NCBI GenBank assembly: GCA_051016205.1
Contig: CP136534.1
Location: 5,084,001-5,148,000, forward strand
Length of the DNA: 64,000 nt
Direction: 5' to 3'
Source of the DNA: Acuticoccus sp051016205
GTDB taxonomy: Bacteria; Pseudomonadota; Alphaproteobacteria; Rhizobiales; Amorphaceae
The position numbers and the translations under genes were made by a program. Each line of letters opens with the position of its first letter. The first letter of the stretch is position 1. Of this stretch, positions 53,550 to 63,455 are shown piece after piece. The notes under the pieces were generated by a model. That model had not been told where the DNA came from. It ran no database searches and saw nothing but the letters and a program-made list of their open reading frames with translations.

Positions 53550-54987
53550 GGAGAGCACACCCGCAGCAGAGATTCCCGAGCCGAAGCGGTTTGACAGCGA
53601 GCACAGCCTTCGCCTCAACAACCAGCCCTTCCACTACCGCGCCATCGCCTGTGAGACCCACCTCTCCGACGAGGATGGCAAACCGACCGCTAGCGTCTTT
53701 TCCATCAGCTATCTCGCCGAAGAAGAGAGCGAGGGCCGGCCCGTCACCTTCGTGTTCAATGGCGGCCCGGGCTCTTCCTCCATGTGGCTTCACATGGGCG
53801 CGTTCGGCCCGCGCCGTGTGGTGGTCCCGCCCGATGGCGGAACGGCAGGCGCGCCGCCCTTTCCTGTGGAAGACAACGGCGCCTCGCTGCTGGACGTGAC
53901 GGACCTTGTGTTCGTGGACCCCATCGGCACCGGCTACAGCCGCGTCCTGGGCGAGACGAAGCCCGACGCCTTCTGGGGTGTGGATGCCGATGCCGCCATC
54001 CTGGTGGAGTTCGTCAAGCGCTGGCTCACCGACCATGGTCGCTGGAACGCCCCGCGCTTCCTCGCCGGCGAGAGCTACGGCACCACCCGCGCCGTCTCCA
54101 TGGCCGACAAGATGCACGACAACTTCGAGGGCCTGTCGGTGAACGGGCTGATCCTCGTCTCCTGCGTCCTCGACTTTCACACCGTGCGCTACAACCCCGG
54201 CAACATCATGCCGGACGTGTCCTATCTGCCGACGTTTGCCGCCACCGCCCACTATCATGGTGTGGTCTCAGGCGACCGCGACGGGCTGATGGAGGAGGCC
54301 CGGACCTTCGCGCGCGAGCGCTATGCCCCCGCCATCTTGATGGGCAACACGAGCGACAGCGCCCTGGCGGAGGATCTGGCACGCATCTCAGGCGTCGGCG
54401 CCGAGGAGTGGCTGAAGGCGAAGATGCGCCTCTCCTCCCCCCGCTTCCGCAAAGCCTTGCTGCGCGAACGCGGCCTCACCATCGGCCGTCTCGACAGCCG
54501 CTACACAGGCCGCGACACCGATGACCTTGGCGACTTGCCCGAAAACGATGCCTCGGCCAACGCCATCGACACTGCCTATGTGGCGGCAGTGAAGGATCAT
54601 CTGGGCCGCACCCTCAACGTTGCCATGGACAGGCCCTATCGCGGCTTCAACCGAGATGCGCTTCGCAAATGGGACTGGGCGTTGAAACCCAAAGGCGGTG
54701 CAGGTTTTGGAAGCCACTGGCCCAGCCCAGTCAACGTGGCGCCTGCCCTTGCGCGGATCGTGCGCGAACAGCCGCACCTTGCCGTCCTTGTCCTCAACGG
54801 GCTTTACGACCTTGCAACGCCCTTCTTCGCCGCCGAATTGGCCTTTACCGTCAACGCGGTGGACCCCGATCGTCTCACCATGAAGTACTATGAAGCCGGC
54901 CATATGATGTACGTCCACACAGCCTCCCTCAACGCCTCCGCCGCGGACATCCGCGCCACCATCCGCGCGGCAGGGGGTGGGGCGTGA
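53542..54987 (+). CDS. S10 family serine carboxypeptidase-like protein
   Basis: A 481-residue serine carboxypeptidase fold protein. FNGGPGSSSMWLHMGAFGPR is the oxyanion region; the catalytic triad is S178 in GESYGTTR, D423 in LYDLATP and H454 in AGHMMYVH. There is no signal peptide, so it should act in the cytoplasm, unlike most eukaryotic relatives. It lies between two M24 genes in the same operon, with an 8-base overlap upstream and GTGA overlap downstream. Carboxypeptidase or acyl-hydrolase activity are both possible. Confidence 0.92.
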   Translation: MAEESTPAAEIPEPKRFDSEHSLRLNNQPFHYRAIACETHLSDEDGKPTASVFSISYLAEEESEGRPVTFVFNGGPGSSSMWLHMGAFGPRRVVVPPDGGTAGAPPFPVEDNGASLLDVTDLVFVDPIGTGYSRVLGETKPDAFWGVDADAAILVEFVKRWLTDHGRWNAPRFLAGESYGTTRAVSMADKMHDNFEGLSVNGLILVSCVLDFHTVRYNPGNIMPDVSYLPTFAATAHYHGVVSGDRDGLMEEARTFARERYAPAILMGNTSDSALAEDLARISGVGAEEWLKAKMRLSSPRFRKALLRERGLTIGRLDSRYTGRDTDDLGDLPENDASANAIDTAYVAAVKDHLGRTLNVAMDRPYRGFNRDALRKWDWALKPKGGAGFGSHWPSPVNVAPALARIVREQPHLAVLVLNGLYDLATPFFAAELAFTVNAVDPDRLTMKYYEAGHMMYVHTASLNASAADIRATIRAAGGGA

Positions 54988-56213
54988 CCGTCGGCGTCGG
55001 CGGTTCCACGCCGGAGGCCGAGCTTGCCGCCATCACCTCCGTCCGCGATGCGGTGGAGCCCATCACCCTTGAAGAGCGGCTCGGCCGCATCGCCAAGGCC
55101 CAGGAGCGCATGAAAGAGCTTGGCATCGCCGCCATTTGGCTCGATGGCACCACCGATCTTGAGTACTTCACAGGCGTGCGCCACGGCCAGACCGAGCGGA
55201 TGATCGGCGCCATCGTCCCCGCCCAAGGCGAACCCGTCTACGTCTCCCCCGCCTTCGAGGTGGAGAAGCTGAAGACGATGATCACCATCGGCGATCGCAT
55301 TTCAGCCTGGCAGGAGCATGAGAGCCCTTACGCGCTGATGGTCGACACCCTGCGCGACCTTCAAATCCACAAAGGCACCCTTGCCCTTGACGATCAGGCC
55401 CGCTGGTTCGTGGTGGACGGCATCAGACGGGCGGCCGAGGCGGCAGGGTCCGACTACACCCTCACCCCGTCAGCCAGCGTTGCGTCCTGGTGCAGGCAGC
55501 GCAAGTCAGACCATGAAATCGCGCTCATCAGCCACGCCATGCGCACCACCTTGGCGATCCACGAGAGGGCGGCGCGTGCCCTGTCGGCCGGCATGATGAC
55601 AACCGACGTCCAAATGTTCCTGGATCAGGCCCACCGCAAAGCAGGGTTCGACACAGGCTGCCGGTTCGCCATTGCGCTGTTCGGCGAGGCCTCGGCCTAC
55701 CCCCATGGCGTCCCCCATGCCCAGGAGCTGAAAGACGGTGATGTGGTGCTGATCGACTGCGGCGCACCCATGCACGGCTATGTGTCTGACATCACCCGCT
55801 CCTACGTGTTCGGCACACCGAACGAACGCCAGCGCCAGATCTGGCAGATCGACCACGAAGCCCAGGCCGCAGGCTTTACCGCCGCCCGCCTCGGCGCCCC
55901 CTCCAGCGGCATCGACCTTGCCACCCGCTCCGTCATCGAGCAGCACGGCTTTGGCCCCGGCTACGAGGTGCCGGGCCTCCCCCATCGCACGGGCCATGGC
56001 GTCGGTATGGACGGCCACGAGGCTCCCTACTTCGTGAAAGGCGACGAGACTCCTCTCGACGTGGGCATGACAGGCTCCATCGAGCCCACCTTGTGCATCT
56101 ACGGCGAGTTCGGCATCCGCCTGGAAGACCATTTCTTCATGACCGACAAAGGCGCCGCCTGGCACACCGAGCCCGCCCACACCGTCGACGACCCTTTCGG
56201 TTTGGATCGCTAA
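54984..56213 (+). CDS. M24 family metallopeptidase (Xaa-Pro type)
   Basis: A 409-residue prolidase/aminopeptidase P-like protein. The five metal ligands are all present: D258 (VLIDCG), D269 (VSDITRS), H338 (TGHGVGMDGHE), E367 (SIEPTL) and E381 (RLEDHF). The N-terminal creatinase_N domain runs to about residue 170. The GTG start overlaps the S10 stop. Expected to cleave an X-Pro or similar N-terminal bond in the cytoplasm. Last gene of the ABC-hydrolase operon. Confidence 0.93.
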   Translation: MTVGVGGSTPEAELAAITSVRDAVEPITLEERLGRIAKAQERMKELGIAAIWLDGTTDLEYFTGVRHGQTERMIGAIVPAQGEPVYVSPAFEVEKLKTMITIGDRISAWQEHESPYALMVDTLRDLQIHKGTLALDDQARWFVVDGIRRAAEAAGSDYTLTPSASVASWCRQRKSDHEIALISHAMRTTLAIHERAARALSAGMMTTDVQMFLDQAHRKAGFDTGCRFAIALFGEASAYPHGVPHAQELKDGDVVLIDCGAPMHGYVSDITRSYVFGTPNERQRQIWQIDHEAQAAGFTAARLGAPSSGIDLATRSVIEQHGFGPGYEVPGLPHRTGHGVGMDGHEAPYFVKGDETPLDVGMTGSIEPTLCIYGEFGIRLEDHFFMTDKGAAWHTEPAHTVDDPFGLDR

Positions 56214-56249
56214 CCCCAACAGTCGGTGGCACCAAGGGTCTGCGGCGGT

Positions 56250-56332
56250 GTCAACGGGCCGCCCGGAGCCACGCACAGCCCGCAAGGCGGGCGAGCATGG
56301 CGAGGACGGGCGCGAAGCGCGCACCCGTTGAC
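56250..56332. terminator. Large nested palindrome after the hydrolase operon
   Basis: GTCAACGGG (56250-56258) and CCCGTTGAC (56324-56332) are perfect 9-base arms. Inside lie GCCCGC-AAG-GCGGGC (56278-56292) and GCGC-GAA-GCGC (56310-56320). It lies 37 bases after the M24 stop and may serve as part of a terminator. Confidence 0.55.
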
Positions 56333-56360
56333 GCTGCCGTGGACCCGACCACGCTCATCC

Positions 56361-56481
56361 CAAGGGTTTAGGTCATTGGCCCAAAGGGCCACTGTCCTGA
56401 ACCCTTGCCCATCGACGAGATGGAGGAGCGCGAGGGGGAACACCCTCGCACTACAAGTGACAATGCCGGCGCAAAGCGCCG
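56361..56481. terminator. Array of three hairpins between convergent operons
   Basis: CAAGGGTT (56361-56368) pairs with AACCCTTG (56400-56407) and encloses TGGCCC-AAA-GGGCCA (56377-56391). Next come GCGAGGG (56430-56436) with CCCTCGC (56443-56449), and CGGCGC-AAA-GCGCCG (56467-56481). Together with the palindrome at 56250 they fill most of the 281 bases between the convergent M24 and TRAP genes. Bidirectional termination is likely; no T-run is obvious. Confidence 0.6.
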
Positions 56482-56494
56482 TCCATAACGCGTG

Positions 56495-57790
56495 TCACCC
56501 CTTCGCCGCCGAGGGCAGGAAGAGCACGATATCCGGCAGCACGGTGATCAGCACCACAAGCCCCATCATCAACAGGCAGAAGGGAAACGCGTTGCGGGCG
56601 ATGCGCCCAATGGGCTCCCCCGTCAAACTCTTGATGACGAAGAGGTTGAAGCCGATGGGCGGCGTGATCTGCGCCATCTCCACCGTGATGATCAAAAAGA
56701 TACCAAACCACACGGGGTCGAACCCTGCCGCCACTGCCAGAGGCAAAGTGACGGGTAGCGTCATGACGATGGCCGACATTCCATCCAGGATACAGCCGAG
56801 GATCAGATAGAAGACCAGGAGGAGCGCGATCAGCGTGTAGGGGTTGAGATCGAGGGCATCGATGGCCGCCGCGATCTCCACAGGTAGGCCGAGGCGCGCC
56901 ATGGCCTTGGACAGGAACAGTGCGCCGGCAAGGATCAGCCCGATCATGGCGCAGGTTTTTACCGTCCCCAACAGCGCCTGCCACAGGGAGGCAAGGCTCA
57001 AAGTGCGCTGAGCGAGGGCGATGATGAAGGCACCGAGGACGCCGATGGCCCCCGCCTCGGTGACGGAGGCAAAGCCGCCATACATGGACCCGATCACGAA
57101 CAGGATCAGGAAGACGACGGGCCCTAAATGGGCCAGTGCCACCATGCGCGCGCCCCAGGAGGGACGGGCTTCGGGGGCCGGCATCAGACTTGGCTGGAGG
57201 GTCGCCCGCACGCCGATATAGACAATGTAAATGAGCGCCAGCGCGAGGCCGGGCACAATCCCCGCCAGGAAAAGGTCGAGGATCGAAACGTTCGCCACCA
57301 CCCCGTAGACGATGAGGGGGATCGAGGGGGGGATCAAAAAGCCCAGCGTCCCCGCCCCCGCCAGTGAGCCTGAGGCAATATCGCGCGAGTATCCCCGCGA
57401 CAGGAGCTCCTTGAGCGTGATGCGCCCCACCGTCGCCGTCGTGGCGGCGGAGGAGCCTGAGACCGCTGCAAAGAGCGCGCACCCAAGGACGTTGACGTGG
57501 AGGAGCCTGCCCGGGAGCCGGGAGGCCCAAGGGGCAAGGCCGCGAAACAGGTTTTCGGACAGACGAGTGTGGTAAAGGATCTCGCCCATCAGGATGAAGA
57601 GCGGCAGGGTGACAAGTTCCACGGCCGTCGAGGTGGACCACAAGTCGCTCGCCAAAAACCGATCCAACCGGATGGAGCGGAACGCCTCAAGGCTGATCAT
57701 GCCGATGGACAGGAGCGCAACACCAACCCAAATCCCCGCCCCCAACAAAAGGACGAGGAGGCCGACGACGAGGCCGAGCGGTGCACCCAT
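56495..57790 (-). CDS. TRAP transporter large permease (DctM), set 1
   Basis: A 431-residue DctM-type permease with about twelve membrane segments. ALFAAVSGSSAATTATVGRI, LAGAGTLGFLIPPSIPLIVY and ITPPIGFNLFVIKSLTGEPI are the family signatures. It forms the sodium-driven uptake complex with the DctQ protein encoded 25 bases upstream and the DctP protein before it. Third gene of the dctP-dctQ-dctM set on the minus strand. Confidence 0.95.
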   Translation of the reverse strand: MGAPLGLVVGLLVLLLGAGIWVGVALLSIGMISLEAFRSIRLDRFLASDLWSTSTAVELVTLPLFILMGEILYHTRLSENLFRGLAPWASRLPGRLLHVNVLGCALFAAVSGSSAATTATVGRITLKELLSRGYSRDIASGSLAGAGTLGFLIPPSIPLIVYGVVANVSILDLFLAGIVPGLALALIYIVYIGVRATLQPSLMPAPEARPSWGARMVALAHLGPVVFLILFVIGSMYGGFASVTEAGAIGVLGAFIIALAQRTLSLASLWQALLGTVKTCAMIGLILAGALFLSKAMARLGLPVEIAAAIDALDLNPYTLIALLLVFYLILGCILDGMSAIVMTLPVTLPLAVAAGFDPVWFGIFLIITVEMAQITPPIGFNLFVIKSLTGEPIGRIARNAFPFCLLMMGLVVLITVLPDIVLFLPSAAKG

Positions 57791-57815
57791 CTAGTCTTTG
57801 ACCTCAATCACCACG

Positions 57816-58364
57816 TCAGCCGCCGCCAGATTGGACGGCCTGCGGTGCCCTTCCTGTAAGGATGCGCACAATGCGCGCGGCAAACGCCACAGCAAGGAGC
57901 GTCATTCCCGCTGCCAACAGGGCTTGGGGGTAAACGAGCGGCGTTTCGCTTGGAAAGTAGGAGCGCGAGCCAAGCTCAGCGGTGCGGATGGCCTGGCGGA
58001 TGAGGGCGGTGGCTGCAAATCCCACCACACCCAACGCAAATGCGCTCGCCAGTAGGTCAAGCAGGCGGATGACGGCAGAGCTTGCAAGGCTTGCAAGAAC
58101 ATCGACGCGAATGTGACCGCCACGGCCCAGCGTCCACCCGGACCCTGCAAACAACACTGCAAGCAGGAGGTAGCCCGAATACTCAACCGCGTAGGGCTGG
58201 GAGTAGGCGAAGAAGGAGGTGGTGACCACCTCCACAATCAGCATCAGCGCAAGGAGTAGGGCCGACAACGCACCGACGGCGGCCCCAAGATAGAGGACGC
58301 CGTCGATCACTTTGAGGACGGCGTCAAGCGCCCATCCGCCAGGCTTTGTGTGCTCTGCCGTCAC
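57816..58364 (-). CDS. TRAP transporter small permease (DctQ), set 1
   Basis: A 182-residue DctQ protein with four membrane segments. Typical features are VVTTSFFAYSQPYAVEYSGY followed by LLLAVLFAGSGWTLGRGGHI and RVDVLASLAS, with the conserved GGHIRVD. The ATG at 58364 begins MTAEHTKPGGWALD. It lies 33 bases downstream of dctP on the same strand. Confidence 0.92.
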   Translation of the reverse strand: MTAEHTKPGGWALDAVLKVIDGVLYLGAAVGALSALLLALMLIVEVVTTSFFAYSQPYAVEYSGYLLLAVLFAGSGWTLGRGGHIRVDVLASLASSAVIRLLDLLASAFALGVVGFAATALIRQAIRTAELGSRSYFPSETPLVYPQALLAAGMTLLAVAFAARIVRILTGRAPQAVQSGGG

Positions 58365-58397
58365 CCCTATCCGCCGTTCGTCCTGGCGACGCGCCGA

Positions 58398-59396
58398 CTA
58401 GCGGCCTGTAGCGGCGCGGTAGGCCGCAAGGGCGTCCGCCGCACCGGCCGTGTTTTCAGAATAGCTGTCGGCCATGTCGGCTGTGGCCTCTTTCATGGCG
58501 GCAACGGTGGCTTCGCTGGGGGCGTCGACGGTCATCCCTTGGGCCTTCAACTCCTCCATGCGCTTGCCGTGTTCGCCTTCGCTGACCGCCCAGAATTCTG
58601 GCTCCATCTCTTTGGCCAGACGCTCGATGGTGGCACGGTCGTCGTCAGACAGCGCGTTCCACTCGTCCATGTTGACGGCCATGATGTTGGACGCCCACAG
58701 GTGGTTGGTGTTGTAGACGTGGTTCAAGAACTCCCAGTATTTCTGCGCAACGGCCGTGCTGCCCGAGGTCATCACCGCGTCCAGCTTGCCTGAGGCGAGC
58801 GCGGGCACAATGTCCACGTTGTTCATCTGCAAGGGCACCATGCCGAGGCGGGAGACCATTTCGGCGGTGTTCTTGTCGTAGGTGCGCATCCTGACGCCAT
58901 CGAAGTCGTCAGGCCCTGCGATAGGGGTCTTGGTGAAGAAGTTCTGGCTCGGCCAAGGCACGATGTAGAGGGCTTTTTGGTTGCGCTTGGCAAGCTCGGC
59001 CTCCCATACCGGACGCACCGCCTCGTGCATCTTGCGAAGGTCGCCATAGTCATCGATCAGGAACGGGATGCTTTCGATCCCCAGGATCGGCAGTTCGCCC
59101 ACATTCTGGAAGGCGGCATACTCGGCCATCGGCACGGCGCCGTCTTCCACGGCGCGCAGGGATTCATTGGCGCGGATGCCGAGCGCGCCGCCGGGGTGGA
59201 TGGTCATCTCCACCGAGCCGCCGGTCTCTTCCTTCACCCGGTCTGCGAATTTCTGGGCGTTTTGGGTGTGGAATTCGCTGGGCCCCCAGGGGATCGAGAC
59301 ATCCCACATGGTCTGAGCGGCGGCGGGCGTTAGAAGGCTGAAGCCCAAAAGGGCAAGCGCCGCGGCGCCTGCGCGAAGGGTGGGTCTGGTCAACAC
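58398..59396 (-). CDS. TRAP transporter substrate-binding protein (DctP), set 1
   Basis: A 332-residue periplasmic DctP protein. The start is the GTG at 59396, with AGGAGAAG at ideal spacing; the signal peptide is TLRAGAAALALLGFSLLTPA with cleavage after AAA. The mature part has TQNAQKFADRVKEETGGSVE, IHPGGALG and the ligand-binding helix region DFDGVRMRTYDKNTAEMVSR with the usual Arg. The acidic ligand cannot be named. Its promoter region carries two copies of an ATTTGTCCGGACAAAT palindrome. Confidence 0.94.
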   Translation of the reverse strand: MLTRPTLRAGAAALALLGFSLLTPAAAQTMWDVSIPWGPSEFHTQNAQKFADRVKEETGGSVEMTIHPGGALGIRANESLRAVEDGAVPMAEYAAFQNVGELPILGIESIPFLIDDYGDLRKMHEAVRPVWEAELAKRNQKALYIVPWPSQNFFTKTPIAGPDDFDGVRMRTYDKNTAEMVSRLGMVPLQMNNVDIVPALASGKLDAVMTSGSTAVAQKYWEFLNHVYNTNHLWASNIMAVNMDEWNALSDDDRATIERLAKEMEPEFWAVSEGEHGKRMEELKAQGMTVDAPSEATVAAMKEATADMADSYSENTAGAADALAAYRAATGR

Positions 59397-59463
59397 GGAC
59401 GCTTCTCCTGGCGCTGATCGGGTCTTGCCCGAATGCTCGCACACAGGACCCGCCGCCGCAACG

Positions 59464-59479
59464 ATTTGTCCGGACAAAT
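59464..59479. promoter_or_regulatory. Palindromic operator ATTTGTCCGGACAAAT, site 1
   Basis: Perfect 16-base palindrome 68 bases upstream of the dctP (set 1) GTG. It fits the TNGT-N-ACNA pattern of FadR-subfamily GntR regulators, as TTGT-CCGG-ACAA. Two further copies lie at 59535 and 60451. No regulator gene is in the window. Confidence 0.78.
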
Positions 59480-59534
59480 TTTGAGCAGCCCTCGGAGCCG
59501 GCGGTGCTGCGCCTTGACAGGGCGGCGCAGCCGG

Positions 59535-59558
59535 CCAAATTTGTCCGGACAAATTTGG
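59535..59558. promoter_or_regulatory. Palindromic operator, site 2 (24-base perfect palindrome)
   Basis: The core ATTTGTCCGGACAAAT is extended by CCAA/TTGG on the two sides to a perfect 24-base palindrome. It ends 22 bases before the deacetylase GTG. A TTGACA at 59514-59519 could be a -35 element with its -10 inside the operator, though the -10 match is weak. Confidence 0.8.
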
Positions 59559-59580
59559 GGGAAGGCGCGATGGTGGCGAT

Positions 59581-60450
59581 GTGGAACTGACCTGGCCCAA
59601 TGGTGCGCGGCTCGCCCTTTCCGTGGTGGTCAACATCGAAGAAGGCTCTGAGATGACCGTCGCCGACGGCGACAAGGGGCCCGAGCCTGTGGATGAGCTT
59701 GGGGTCGCCCTCAAGGCGCCCATCCGCAACTTCGGCAATGAAAGCAACTACCGCTACGGCATCAAGGAAGGTGCGCCGCGGGTCCTGAAGCTTCTGGACA
59801 AGCACAACATCCGCACGACGGTGACGGCGGCAGCGCTTGCGCTGGAACGGGCGCCCGAAATGACCCGCCAGTTCGCCGCGCAAGGGCATGAGTTCGCCGC
59901 CCACGGCTACCGCTGGATCCACCAGTTCTCCTACGACGAAGCGCGCGAGAGGGATTTTATTCGACGCGCCGCCCAAAGCATCGAGGCGACCACTGGCGCG
60001 CGCCCTAAGGGATGGTTGTCGCGCTACCTCCTCACACCGCGCACACGGCGCCTCCTCATCGAAGAGGGTTACACCTACCACATGGACGACTACTCGGCCG
60101 ATGCCCCCTTCTGGGAGAGCGTCGACATGGAGGACGGCACCCACAAGCCGCTGGTGGTGGTGCCTTACGCGCTCGATACCAACGACATGAAGTTCTGGCT
60201 CGACCCCTCCTACCGCCCGCAGGACTGGCTGGACTACGCCATCGCCACCCTGGACTGGCTGCACGACGAGGGGGCCGATCGGGCGGTCATGATGTCCATA
60301 GGCCTGCACCTTCGCATCATCGGCCGGCCGGGGCGGATCGGCGCGCTGGACCAATTCCTCGCGTATGCCGCGCAAAAGCCGAACACGTGGATTGCCACCC
60401 GCGGCGAGATTGCCGAGCGCTTTGCCGGCACTGTCTCCCCGCCCGCATGA
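59581..60450 (+). CDS. Polysaccharide deacetylase-family protein (PuuE/allantoinase-like)
   Basis: A 289-residue NodB-fold hydrolase. VVVNIEEGSEMTV stands at the position of the usual Asp pair of strand 1, FAAQGHEFAAHGYRWIHQF carries the metal histidines (HEFAAHG, H-x3-H), and SRYLLTPRTRRLLIEEG follows. This matches the PuuE/uricase-linked deacetylase subfamily, which acts on small amides rather than chitin. The GTG at 59581 is the first start in frame; GGGGGAAGG lies rather far upstream. It is flanked by operators on both sides, between two TRAP sets. Confidence 0.86.
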   Translation: MELTWPNGARLALSVVVNIEEGSEMTVADGDKGPEPVDELGVALKAPIRNFGNESNYRYGIKEGAPRVLKLLDKHNIRTTVTAAALALERAPEMTRQFAAQGHEFAAHGYRWIHQFSYDEARERDFIRRAAQSIEATTGARPKGWLSRYLLTPRTRRLLIEEGYTYHMDDYSADAPFWESVDMEDGTHKPLVVVPYALDTNDMKFWLDPSYRPQDWLDYAIATLDWLHDEGADRAVMMSIGLHLRIIGRPGRIGALDQFLAYAAQKPNTWIATRGEIAERFAGTVSPPA

Positions 60451-60466
60451 ATTTGTCCGGACAAAT
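60451..60466. promoter_or_regulatory. Palindromic operator ATTTGTCCGGACAAAT, site 3
   Basis: An exact copy of site 1, beginning at the first base after the deacetylase stop codon and 51 bases before the chosen dctQ start. It could control a promoter for the second TRAP set, or act as a roadblock within the operon. Confidence 0.78.
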
Positions 60467-60516
60467 GAACCGTGCCATCATCCAAAGGCGGCAGAACAAT
60501 CAGCGGAGGCGAGCGC

Positions 60517-61088
60517 TTGGGTGAGGCGACGGACAAGATCTTGGCCGGCGGCACGGCTCTGCTTGCGCGCATCGGCGGGGCCTTGGTCCTTGTCTCGGCC
60601 TTTTTGGTGGCGGCAGAGGTGTTCATGCGCAACCTCTTCGGCCTTGCCGTCCTGCACTCCTTCGAGATCACCATTTACCTGTTTGCCGTTGCGATCTCCG
60701 TCAGCCTTGCCCACGCGCTGATGCGGCGCGCCCACATCCGCATCGACCTTGTGATCGGCCATGCGCCGCGGCCGTTGGCGGCCGTCTTGGATGTGGCGGC
60801 GGTCATTGCCGTCGCGGGGCTTGCGCTCACATTCGCGGTCCACGCCTGGGGGGTGGTGGCGCACAGTGCCAGCCTTGGCGCGCGCTCCAACACGACGCTC
60901 GCCGTGCCCTTGGTGATCCCCCAAAGCGCATGGGCCATGGGGCTGAGCCTGTTTGCGTTGACGGCCACCGTTCTGGCGCTGCGCCTCCTCACACTGTTGC
61001 TGCGCGGCCGGTTCGGTGCCGTTGCAGCGCGCGCGGGCATTCCCCACGGTGTCCCGCGCGAGGCCTCCGGAGCGGACGATGCCGCACG

Positions 61089-61092
<4 letters not shown>
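60517..61092 (+). CDS. TRAP transporter small permease (DctQ), set 2
   Basis: A 191-residue DctQ protein with four membrane segments (from IGGALVLVSAFLVAAEVFMR to WAMGLSLFALTATVLALRLL). AHIRIDLVIGHAPR is the conserved loop. I chose the TTG at 60517 because GGAGG lies 8 bases upstream; a GTG at 60472 gives 15 more residues but has no ribosome site. The stop overlaps the dctM ATG (ATGA). Confidence 0.9.
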
Positions 61093-62372
<1,280 letters not shown>

Positions 62373-62406
62373 CCATGGGTGCGCTTAAGCCTGATCGGAG
62401 ACTGCC

Positions 62407-63450
62407 ATGACCCGTACCGCCACCCTTGTGGGCCTTGCCGCCTCAGTCGCTCTCATCACGGGGGCGGCGGCGGACGAGCTTCCCGCCACCGACATTAACG
62501 TCGTCGGCAACCTTGGGATCACCACCCAGTCCAAAACCCTGGAAGCACCGTTCTGGAACGAGACGGTGGGCGAGGCGACGGACGGGGCCCTCACAGTGCG
62601 CTTTGCACCGTGGAACGAGATGGGGCTGAAAGGACCCGAGGTCTTCCGCCTCCTGTCCAACGGTGTGATGAACATTGCCACCGCACAGCTCGGCCACCAC
62701 GCCGGGGATGCGGCCATCAACGATGCCACCGACCTTGCAGGCCTCTCCGCCTCCATGGGCGAGTTCGAGACGGTGACGAATGCCTTCCGCCCCGTTCTCG
62801 ACGCGTTCTACCAGGACACGCTGGGGCTCAAGATCTTGTCGCTCCAGTCCTTCCAGAGCCAGGTGCTCTACTGCCGCGGCGACTTGGGCGGCCTTGAAGA
62901 TCTTGCCGGCAAGAAGGTGCGCACCTCTGGCGCCAGCCAGGCCGATTTCGTCGAGCATTTCGGCGCGACGGCGGTCAACATGTCCTTCGGCGAGGTGCAG
63001 CAAGGGCTGACCCAAGGGGTGATCGATTGCGCCATCACAGGCACCTTGGGTGGCTACACCGCCGGCTGGCATGAGCCTGCCGATACATTGTTCACCCTTC
63101 CCATCAACTTCGGCTCGGGCGCCACCGTGGCAAACCTTGCCTGGTGGAACGGCCTCGACCCTGCCGTCCAGACATACCTGACGGAAGAGATCGCCAAGCT
63201 TGAAAGCGATATGTGGACGCTCAACTACGAAGAGGACGCCATGGGTATTGCCTGCAACACGTCAGGCCCCTGCCCCCTTGGCGAGCCTGCGGGCCTCACC
63301 CGCGTCGACCCCAGCGATGGCGACGTTGAAAAGCGCCGCGAGGCCATGCAATCCGCCGTCCTTCCCAAGTGGGCCGAGCGGTGCGGGGATGAGTGCGTGG
63401 CAAAGTTCAACGAGACCGTCGGCCCCATCACCGGCCTGACGGTGAACTGA
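62407..63450 (+). CDS. TRAP transporter substrate-binding protein (DctP), set 2
   Basis: A 347-residue periplasmic binding protein with signal peptide (MTRTATLVGLAASVALITGA, cleavage after AAA). The conserved region is DLAGKKVRTSGASQADFVEH and GEVQQGLTQGVIDCAITGTL. The C-terminal part has two close cysteine pairs (ACNTSGPCP and RCGDECV) not seen in the set 1 protein, likely periplasmic disulfides. The ATG has a GGAG site. Followed after 5 bases by a racemase/decarboxylase-family gene that may act on the imported compound. Confidence 0.93.
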   Translation: MTRTATLVGLAASVALITGAAADELPATDINVVGNLGITTQSKTLEAPFWNETVGEATDGALTVRFAPWNEMGLKGPEVFRLLSNGVMNIATAQLGHHAGDAAINDATDLAGLSASMGEFETVTNAFRPVLDAFYQDTLGLKILSLQSFQSQVLYCRGDLGGLEDLAGKKVRTSGASQADFVEHFGATAVNMSFGEVQQGLTQGVIDCAITGTLGGYTAGWHEPADTLFTLPINFGSGATVANLAWWNGLDPAVQTYLTEEIAKLESDMWTLNYEEDAMGIACNTSGPCPLGEPAGLTRVDPSDGDVEKRREAMQSAVLPKWAERCGDECVAKFNETVGPITGLTVN

Positions 63451-63455
63451 CACTG

